A stretch of DNA of 64,000 bases, taken from Litorivicinus lipolyticus. Its GTDB lineage: Bacteria; Pseudomonadota; Gammaproteobacteria; Pseudomonadales; Litorivicinaceae. Both the position numbers and the translations under genes were made by a program. Below are positions 57,962 to 64,000 of the stretch, piece after piece. Each line of letters starts with the position of its first letter. The first letter of the stretch is position 1. Below the pieces are notes generated by a model, which was given only the letters and a program-made list of their open reading frames with translations, searched no databases and had not been told where the DNA came from. The DNA lies in NCBI RefSeq assembly GCF_009650135.1, contig NZ_CP045871.1:806001-870000 (forward strand), given 5' to 3'.

Positions 57962-59661
57962 CAGTGAAATTCCCGTTGTGTGCCGCTCATGGCGGTCGGC
58001 TGGTAGTGGGCGATGTAACGCAGCATTTCATTGCCGATGGTGGCACGCATGTCTTTGGGCATGACCAGTTGGCTGATTGAACCCAGGCTCAAGGCCTCGC
58101 GCGGGTTCATTAATTCGCGCTCATAGCGCGCGCTCAATTCAACCTCGACCTGGGCCAGGTGAGCGCCGGCGACACGCTCGGCTTCGGCTTGGGCGGTATC
58201 GATGGCGACGCCGTCTTCGAGTTGGCTCGCCAGGGTCGCCGCATGCAGGCGTTTGGCTTCGGCCTGCGCAGCCTTCAGTTCGGTTTTGTAGACAAAGGTT
58301 TTGCCGGCCGGGCCCATCACCGCCAAACGGGTGGTCGGCAGTGCGAACACGCGATCCGCGCCCAGTTTGTAGTTGTTGAAACTGGCGTAGGCGCCGCCGA
58401 AGGCGTTACGCACGATCAACAAAAAGCGCGGCGTGCGCAGATCAATGATCGCGTCCAACATGGCGCGCCCGGCCTGGACGACGCCGCCGTGCTCCTGTTC
58501 GGTGCCCGGTTTGAACCCGGTGGTGTCCTCGACGAACAGCATGGGGATGTTGTAGAGGTTACAAAAGCGAATGAATCGCGCGTTTTTGTAGGCCGCTTCG
58601 ATGTCGATTTGACCGGAATTGACGGCCGAGTTGTTGGCCACAAATCCGATCACTTGACCGCCCATGCGGCCCAGCGCGCACAGGGTATTGGCGGCGCGGT
58701 CCGGTTGGATTTCTAGGTAGTCACCGTGGTCGCACAGTTGCTGGACCAGGATGCCAATTTCCAGCGGGGTGTTGAAACCGTTGGGGCCGTTGAAGGCTTT
58801 CTTGAACAGGATGTCCGCTTCCCAGGTGGCGCGATCAATCGGGTCGCTGGTCGGTTGGGCGGGCGCCAGCTCGGCGTTGTGGCTGGGCAGGTAACGCAGT
58901 ATCCGGCGCACCTTGCGAATCGCCGCCACTTCGTCTTCGACGATGAAATCCGTCACGCCGGTGTGGGCATGAACCGCAGGTCCCCCCAGTTCGTCGGCGC
59001 TGACGTCCTCGCCCAGTACACTTTTGACGACACCGGGGCCGGTCAGACCGAAAAAGGTGTTTTTGGGCTGGATGATGAAGCTGCCTTGGCGCGGCAGATA
59101 CGAGCCGCCGCCGGCGTTGAATCCAAACATGCACATGATGCTGGGCACGATGCCGCTGATGTCACGCAGCGCTTTAAATGCTTCGGCATAGCCGTCCAAG
59201 CCGCCAACGCCGGCGGGTACATATGCACCGGCTGAATCGTTAAAGCCGACCACGGGGATGCGCAGCTTGCCGGCGGTTTCGAACAGTTGCGCCAGTTTGG
59301 ATCCGTTGGTGGCGTCCATGGAGCCGGCGCGGACGGTGAAGTCGTGGCCGTAAATGGCGACTGTGCGCCCGGCGACTTTGCCAATCGCGGTGACTAGGCT
59401 TGCGCCATCAAGGTTTTCGCCCCAGTTTTGGAACAGCACCGTGGGCGGTTCGTCGACCAGCTGTTCAATCCGTTCCCACACCGTCATGCGACCTTTTTGG
59501 TGCTGGCGGGCAATGGCCGCCGCTGGTGCTTGGTGCGGCCGTTCAATCAATTCCATGCCGGCTTGCAGCGCCGCTTCATAGGCGCCGGCCTGACGGCCGA
59601 TTTCACCGGGCATGGCAAAGTTGTGGGCGGCCTTGGCCGTCAGCGGGTTTTTTAGTCGCAT
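57961..59661 (-). CDS. Acyl-CoA (probably propionyl-CoA) carboxylase carboxyltransferase subunit
   Basis: Transfers CO2 from biotin to acyl-CoA. Crotonase-like carboxyltransferase of 566 residues: [29 protein letters not shown] and [17 protein letters not shown] in the N-half; [21 protein letters not shown] and [15 protein letters not shown] in the C-half. PccB is usually about 510 residues. ATG 59661 follows AAAGGAC; it is the first gene of the minus-strand operon and shares TGATG with the biotin carboxylase. Confidence 0.9.
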   Translation of the reverse strand: MRLKNPLTAKAAHNFAMPGEIGRQAGAYEAALQAGMELIERPHQAPAAAIARQHQKGRMTVWERIEQLVDEPPTVLFQNWGENLDGASLVTAIGKVAGRTVAIYGHDFTVRAGSMDATNGSKLAQLFETAGKLRIPVVGFNDSAGAYVPAGVGGLDGYAEAFKALRDISGIVPSIMCMFGFNAGGGSYLPRQGSFIIQPKNTFFGLTGPGVVKSVLGEDVSADELGGPAVHAHTGVTDFIVEDEVAAIRKVRRILRYLPSHNAELAPAQPTSDPIDRATWEADILFKKAFNGPNGFNTPLEIGILVQQLCDHGDYLEIQPDRAANTLCALGRMGGQVIGFVANNSAVNSGQIDIEAAYKNARFIRFCNLYNIPMLFVEDTTGFKPGTEQEHGGVVQAGRAMLDAIIDLRTPRFLLIVRNAFGGAYASFNNYKLGADRVFALPTTRLAVMGPAGKTFVYKTELKAAQAEAKRLHAATLASQLEDGVAIDTAQAEAERVAGAHLAQVEVELSARYERELMNPREALSLGSISQLVMPKDMRATIGNEMLRYIAHYQPTAMSGTQREFH

Positions 59662-59721
59662 GCGATGTCCTTTTTTGTCTGGTAGCAGTGTCGCATGAAG
59701 ACGGTATTCACCCAATTTAAT

Positions 59722-59757
59722 GTTAGCTAACTTGTAAGTAGTGCTAACCTTTGCAAA
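59722..59757. promoter_or_regulatory. Putative ScfR operator region (TTTGCAAA and GTTAGCTAAC)
   Basis: Between the carboxylase operon and the regulator lie the perfect palindrome GTTAGCTAAC (59722-59731), a partial copy GCTAAC (59743-59748), and TTTGCAAA (59750-59757), which overlaps the regulator start. TTTGCAAA is, from memory, the reported core of ScfR/RamB/PccR sites. A further TGCAAA follows at 59761. Whether these are real operators is inferred. Confidence 0.6.
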
Positions 59758-61076
59758 TGATGCAAAAATTCGCCGGCCATGACATCCGCCAGGCGCGCCA
59801 GCTCATCGGCTTAACCCAGCGCGCGCTGGCGGCTAAGCTTGACATCTCGGCCGCCTATTTAAATCAAATCGAATCCAATCAGCGGCCGCTCAGTGCGGCG
59901 GTGGGCGAACGGTTGCGCCAAAAACTGGGCTTGGATCTGAACAGTTCGCCCGATCCATTGGTCGAACATTGGATCGCACAAGGCTTGCCGGCGGATGCGC
60001 GCATGCGGGCCGCCCAGGCGCTGCAAATTTGCCCGGAAATTGGCGATTGGCTACAGCGTCAAATGTTACCGGCAGCGGTCCCCCACAGCGAAGACGCCTA
60101 CGCCGAGATCGGTGATTGGTTTTACCTGCAAGACAACCACATCGAGTCGCTGGACCGTGCCGCGGAAGGGGTGTTTCGCGATGCCGGATTCCGCATCACG
60201 GAATTGGACCGGGACTTGGAAGCCTACCTGCGCCGCTTTGGCGTACAGGTCGACTTGGTCGACGATCCGGCGTTAGCGCGCGGTTACGACAGCACCGCCA
60301 AACGCGTTCAGCTAGGCCGATGGTTAACCCCGGCCCAGCGCGCGTTTCAGTTGGCTCAGCAACTGTTATGGCTGCAGTTTAGTGATCGGGTTGAGGACAT
60401 TGTGAAGGCCGCCAACTTAACCAGCCCGGCGGCGGACCCGGTATTGCGAATCGGGTTGGCCAATTACTTTGCCGGGGCGCTGGTCATGCCGTATCAAGAT
60501 TTTTTGCAGGCGGCGCGGGACGAGCGCTATGACTTGGAGCGCTTGCAGCGGCTGTTCCAATGCTCGTTCGAGTCGGTCTGTCACCGGTTATCGACCTTGC
60601 AGCGGCCCGGCAATAAAGGCATTCCGTTTTATTTCGTTCGGGTCGACGCCGCCGGGCAAATCATGAAGCGTCAAAGCCCGGCCGGATTCCACTTTGCCCG
60701 CCAAGGCGGCGCCTGCCCGCTGTGGAACGTGCACGAGGCGCTCAGCCGGCCTGACCAGATACTGGTCCAGCGCGTGCGCACGCCGGATGAACGGCAGCTG
60801 CTGTGTCTGGCCCAGGCGGTGATTAAACCCGGCCCGCGTCACGGCGATCCGGCCCGGCGCTTTGCCGTCGGGATCGGCTGTGAGTTGCGCTTTGCGCCGG
60901 ACATTGTGTATGCGGATGGCTTGGATTTGACCGGCGTCAGCGGGGTCACGGACATCGGCCCGGGGTGTCGGCATTGCCTGCGCCCAAACTGCGCGCAGCG
61001 CGCGTTTGCGCCGCTGGGCAAAGCGGTCCATGCGGACATTCACCAGCGTGCGCGGGTGCCGTTGCGCTGGGGTTAG
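59757..61076 (+). CDS. ScfR-family short-chain acyl-CoA responsive regulator
   Basis: 439 residues: an N-terminal XRE helix-turn-helix ([18 protein letters not shown]), a middle IrrE/ImmA-like domain ([10 protein letters not shown], but without a clear HEXXH zinc site) and a C-terminal DUF2083 with Cys pairs ([14 protein letters not shown]). This layout is the ScfR group, including PccR, which controls propionyl-CoA carboxylase. It is divergent from the carboxylase operon. ATG 59757 or 59760 is the start; no ribosome site is evident, so a leaderless mRNA is possible. Regulatory target inferred from neighbours. Confidence 0.86.
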   Translation: MMQKFAGHDIRQARQLIGLTQRALAAKLDISAAYLNQIESNQRPLSAAVGERLRQKLGLDLNSSPDPLVEHWIAQGLPADARMRAAQALQICPEIGDWLQRQMLPAAVPHSEDAYAEIGDWFYLQDNHIESLDRAAEGVFRDAGFRITELDRDLEAYLRRFGVQVDLVDDPALARGYDSTAKRVQLGRWLTPAQRAFQLAQQLLWLQFSDRVEDIVKAANLTSPAADPVLRIGLANYFAGALVMPYQDFLQAARDERYDLERLQRLFQCSFESVCHRLSTLQRPGNKGIPFYFVRVDAAGQIMKRQSPAGFHFARQGGACPLWNVHEALSRPDQILVQRVRTPDERQLLCLAQAVIKPGPRHGDPARRFAVGIGCELRFAPDIVYADGLDLTGVSGVTDIGPGCRHCLRPNCAQRAFAPLGKAVHADIHQRARVPLRWG

Positions 61077-61085
61077 TCGGCCCAT

Positions 61086-61898
61086 TCAGGCGTCGATATC
61101 AATCCAAATCGGACAGTGATCCGACGGCTTTTCCATGGCCCGAATGCCGTAGGAAATGCCGGTTGATTTAAGATCGCCCACCAGTGACTCGCTGATTAAA
61201 TGGTGATCGATCCGTAGGCCGCGTTTCGGGGTGTCCTCAAATCCACGGCTGCGGTAGTCAAACCACGAAAATTTGTCGTCTTTGTCGGGGTTCAGCACGC
61301 GCCAGGCATCAACCAATCCGGTGCCCATAATCGCTTGGTACATCTCGCGCTCCTCGGGCAGGAACGAGCACTTGCCTTGCTGCAACCAGCGCTTGCGGTT
61401 GACGTCACCAATGCCGATGTCGATGTCTTGTGGGCTGATGTTGAAATCCCCCATGACCACGACCGGGTTGTCGTCATGGCGCGCTTGAAGGTCGGCCAAC
61501 AGGTCCGCGTAGAATTTCTGTTTGGCCGGAAACTTAGTTTCATGTTTGCGGCTTTCACCTTGGGGGAAATAGCCGTTCATGATGGTTAGGGTTCGCCCAT
61601 CGGGTAGTGGGAAATCGCCCATGATCATGCGCTTTTGGCTGTCTTCGGTGTCGTCGATCCAGCCCTTGCGCAGGTTGTTCGGTTCAACTTTTGAGAACAA
61701 CGCCACACCGTAATGACCCTTTTGGCCATGGGTTTTCATATAATAGCCCAGGTGCTCAAAGGTCTCGTGGGGGAACTGATCGTCGTGGACCTTGATTTCC
61801 TGAAGGCCAATGACGTCGGGATTGAGTTGCTCGACGATGGCTTCCAGTTGGTGCGGACGGGCGCGAACGCCATTGATGTTAAAAGACACGATGCGCAT
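61086..61898 (-). CDS. xthA: Exonuclease III
   Basis: AP endonuclease/3'-exonuclease in base-excision repair. [28 protein letters not shown] and the C-terminal SDHCPIW carry the metal and catalytic residues. 270 residues, typical length. Monocistronic, convergent with the ScfR gene. Confidence 0.96.
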   Translation of the reverse strand: MRIVSFNINGVRARPHQLEAIVEQLNPDVIGLQEIKVHDDQFPHETFEHLGYYMKTHGQKGHYGVALFSKVEPNNLRKGWIDDTEDSQKRMIMGDFPLPDGRTLTIMNGYFPQGESRKHETKFPAKQKFYADLLADLQARHDDNPVVVMGDFNISPQDIDIGIGDVNRKRWLQQGKCSFLPEEREMYQAIMGTGLVDAWRVLNPDKDDKFSWFDYRSRGFEDTPKRGLRIDHHLISESLVGDLKSTGISYGIRAMEKPSDHCPIWIDIDA

Positions 61899-61973
61899 GA
61901 ACGGCCCTAGTTTTGTTAAAAGACGGCTTGAATGATACCGGAATTGCAGCGACTCCGGCGCTAAGGACAGACG

Positions 61974-62399
61974 ATGATTGTGTTAATTCGCCACGGCCAC
62001 GCCGAACCGGGTGGCCCGGACGCCCAACGCGCGTTGTCCGACTCCGGACGTGCCGAAGTCATGGCGACCGCGGGTTGGTTGGACGGTTTGAACTTGGATA
62101 AACCGCGCTGGTTTTCCAGCCCCTACTTGCGCGCCCAACAAACGGCGCGACTACTGGGCGGGGTGCCTGAATTGGTCCGCCAGGTAACGCCGGATACGGC
62201 CTCATCGGATGCTGAAAAAGCCCTGTCGGCGCGCTATGCTGGCGACACGATTGTGTGCTTTCACCAGCCGCTGTTGGCATCCCTGGTCTTTCGCTGGACC
62301 GGCGACGCGGTTGCCGTGCCAACCGGCGCTGGTTTTTGTTTGTCCGGGGACCTGCTGGCCCCCGGTTGGATGACTTTACAGGATACCTTTGCCCCGTGA
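61974..62399 (+). CDS. sixA: SixA-type phosphohistidine phosphatase
   Basis: Histidine phosphatase with the catalytic RHGHAEPGG at the N-terminus and a second His in [10 protein letters not shown]. 141 residues, as for SixA, which dephosphorylates phosphohistidines in phosphorelay or PTS proteins. Its TGA overlaps the GTG of the next gene. Confidence 0.88.
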   Translation: MIVLIRHGHAEPGGPDAQRALSDSGRAEVMATAGWLDGLNLDKPRWFSSPYLRAQQTARLLGGVPELVRQVTPDTASSDAEKALSARYAGDTIVCFHQPLLASLVFRWTGDAVAVPTGAGFCLSGDLLAPGWMTLQDTFAP

Positions 62400-63235
62400 C
62401 CCCGATTAGTTTTCAACTGCCGTCGCTGACATTGCGCGGCTGGCACTGTGGCCATGGCTTGGGCAACACAACGTTGGCATTGCACGGTTGGCTGGATAAC
62501 GCCAATACCTGGTCGCAGTTGGCGCCGCGGCTGAATCGCGAGGTTATTGCGATTGATGTGCGCGGGCATGGGCATTCGGACTGGGCGGGTGACGCTTACC
62601 ACATATGGGATTCGGTGTTGGATGTGCACGCTCTGATTGCACAAATAGGTGGCCCGGTGCACCTGTTGGGCCATTCGATGGGGGCGGGTATTTTGGGCCT
62701 TTACGCGGGCGCCTTTCCCGAGGACGTGCGCTCGTTGAATCTGGTCGAAGGCTTTGGTCCGTGGATGGAGCCCAGCCTAAGTCCGCGCGCCCAGTTGCGC
62801 CGCGCCGCTAAACAACACCTCAACGCCAAGACGCCGCGGCCCTATCCGAGTTTGGACGTGGCCGCCCAGGTGCGCGCCAGCAAAGGCGTCACGCCGATCA
62901 CCGCCGAGGCAATTATGCCGGTGGTAGAGCGCGGGATGCGTGAGGACGCCGCGGGCTTCCATTGGCGTGCGGATCCTTGGCTCAGTTTGCCCAGCCCGCT
63001 GAAAATGGAGTCCCATCAAATTGAGTCCTGTTTACGGGCGATTGAGTGCCCAGTAAAAATTGCCTTGGGCGAGCACGGCATGTTGAATCCAAGCCCCATG
63101 CTGAGCGAACGCTTGGGCTGGGTGCCCCAGGCTGAAACCCGCATGTTTAGTGGGGACCACCATCTGCATTTGTACCCGCAAGCGGCCACAGAAATTGCCC
63201 ATTGGTTCACCCAGCCTTACGCCTTGGTTGAATAG
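62396..63235 (+). CDS. Alpha/beta hydrolase
   Basis: 279 residues from GTG 62396 (GTGA overlap with sixA). LALHGWLDNANTW is the oxyanion region, GHSMGAGI holds the nucleophile Ser, and FSGDHHLHLYPQA supplies the His. The fold is certain; substrate unknown. Confidence 0.88.
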   Translation: MTPISFQLPSLTLRGWHCGHGLGNTTLALHGWLDNANTWSQLAPRLNREVIAIDVRGHGHSDWAGDAYHIWDSVLDVHALIAQIGGPVHLLGHSMGAGILGLYAGAFPEDVRSLNLVEGFGPWMEPSLSPRAQLRRAAKQHLNAKTPRPYPSLDVAAQVRASKGVTPITAEAIMPVVERGMREDAAGFHWRADPWLSLPSPLKMESHQIESCLRAIECPVKIALGEHGMLNPSPMLSERLGWVPQAETRMFSGDHHLHLYPQAATEIAHWFTQPYALVE

Positions 63236-63268
63236 CCTCAGCCGCCACCGGCGGCGATAATTCAGGCT

Positions 63269-63892
63269 ATGACAACTCAATTATTGGCGGCCGCGCTGAC
63301 GCCGCATGCGGTCCTCGACTTTTGGTTTAACGACAACGGCCAGCCGGCCCCCAGTTCGGTGTTGGGCAAGCGTTGGTTTGCCGGCGGTACCGTCGTCGAT
63401 GCGGCCATTGCCGAGCGCTTCGGTTGGGCGGTTGATCAGGCCGTCGCGAATGGTTTAAAAGATTGGGAAAGCGCGCCGCGCGAACGCTTGGCCCTGATCG
63501 TGTTGCTGGACCAATTCACTCGAAACCTTTACCGCGGCACGGTCAAAGCCTTCATGGGCGACCATCGGGCCCGACGCTTGGCCACGACCGGATGGGTACA
63601 CGGCGAATTTGATGATTTCAGTTGGATCGAGCGGGTCGCCACCCTGATGCCATTCGAGCACTCGGAAAACCTGGATGATCAGCGTTTTTGTGTGGCTCAA
63701 ATGGAGCGTATCAGTGCCACGGTTACCGAGTCAGAGCGGGCATTCGCGGATGGCTTCGTCAACGCCGCGCGCCAGCACCACGACATCGTCGCTGAGTTTG
63801 GCCGTTTCCCGCATCGAAACCCGGTTATGGGCCGGGCCAATACGGCGGCGGAGGATGCCTTTATGCACGACGGTCCCCGGTTTGGTCAGTAG
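63269..63892 (+). CDS. DUF924 family protein
   Basis: 207-residue helical protein of the DUF924/YjfP-like TPR-related family. Signature blocks are VLDFWF near the N-terminus, LALIVLLDQFTRNLYRGT and FPHRNPVMGR. Function unknown. Its end overlaps the minus-strand ABC gene by 32 nt. Confidence 0.85.
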   Translation: MTTQLLAAALTPHAVLDFWFNDNGQPAPSSVLGKRWFAGGTVVDAAIAERFGWAVDQAVANGLKDWESAPRERLALIVLLDQFTRNLYRGTVKAFMGDHRARRLATTGWVHGEFDDFSWIERVATLMPFEHSENLDDQRFCVAQMERISATVTESERAFADGFVNAARQHHDIVAEFGRFPHRNPVMGRANTAAEDAFMHDGPRFGQ

Positions 63893-64000
63893 CGGCGTCA
63901 AGCTGAACGCGTTCGAGCCCGGACAGACGCTTAACTCGGCTGTCATGGCTGACCACCACCAGCGCGCCCTGATAGTCCTGCAGCAGCGCTAACACCGCTT
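63861..64000 (-). CDS. ABC-F type ATPase, 3' end only
   Basis: The frame entering from the right edge reads AVLALLQDYQGALVVVSHDS and ends in GLERVQLDAATD plus a short tail before the stop at 63861-63863. The DYQGALVVVSHD block is the H-loop of the second ATPase domain of ABC-F proteins. The remainder of the gene is outside the window. Confidence 0.75.
   Translation of the reverse strand, partial: AVLALLQDYQGALVVVSHDSRVKRLSGLERVQLDAATDQTGDRRA

Overview
The window reads as a chromosomal core segment of a free-living, probably marine, aerobic gammaproteobacterium with fairly high GC. The evidence is the rnfABCDGE-nth cluster, the metG/mrp divergent pair, the comEC-exbBD-msbA-lpxK-kdsB-murB-rne block and the rne/rluC-yceD-rpmF-fab-mltG-tmk-holB-pilZ-tatD block. 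From memory, this order closely follows Pseudomonas-type chromosomes. I see no rRNA, tRNA, insertion sequence, prophage or CRISPR array.

Layout. 1-1.9 kb: 3' end of a MotY-like OmpA-domain gene, argG and a clear terminator. 1.9-7.5 kb (minus): the complete Rnf electron-transport operon with nth at its distal end. 7.5-8.9 kb: a CysN (sulfate adenylyltransferase GTPase subunit) fragment without its GTPase domain, head-to-head with a uroporphyrinogen-III methyltransferase gene. 8.9-15.3 kb: an alpha/beta-hydrolase/OsmC fusion, metG, mrp, dcd, a CoA-binding protein and folD. 15.3-20 kb: vitamin B12 uptake (btuC, btuD, btuB behind a cobalamin riboswitch, btuF). 20-31.4 kb: PilZ protein, one LolC/E-type gene with lolD, DUF2062, comEC, exbBD, msbA, lpxK, a Trm112-like gene, kdsB, a low-MW phosphatase and murB. 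31.4-34.7 kb: rne with an unusual 13 x 12-residue repeat in its tail. 35-45.3 kb: rluC, sppA, yceF, yceD-rpmF, the fatty-acid block (without plsX, fabH or pabC), mltG, tmk, holB, pilZ, tatD. 45.3-50.5 kb: rluF, a parvulin that seems to start at ATT, a YiiX-like hydrolase, and a TetR-moaA-thioesterase-AEC transporter run. 50.5-61 kb: a propionyl-CoA/methylmalonyl-CoA module (epimerase, MeaB, mutase, large biotin carboxylase, carboxyltransferase) with a divergent ScfR-family regulator. 61-64 kb: xthA, sixA, a hydrolase, DUF924 and the end of an ABC ATPase gene.

How the parts fit. B12 uptake supplies the cofactor of methylmalonyl-CoA mutase, and the riboswitch tunes the receptor to B12 supply. 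ExbBD can energise the BtuB receptor, although no tonB is seen here. The carboxylase-mutase operon converts propionyl-CoA to succinyl-CoA; a TTTGCAAA box at the regulator start suggests control by short-chain acyl-CoA and autoregulation. The rest is housekeeping: envelope biogenesis, fatty-acid synthesis, RNA decay and translation.

Most notable: the CysN remnant abutting the SUMT gene; the rne tandem repeat; the apparent ATT/ATC start of ppiC behind a perfect AGGAGG; the atypical 915-residue biotin carboxylase and its operon; and the missing plsX/fabH/pabC. I did not find a clearly new defence or mobile system; most of the window is well-conserved core genome.
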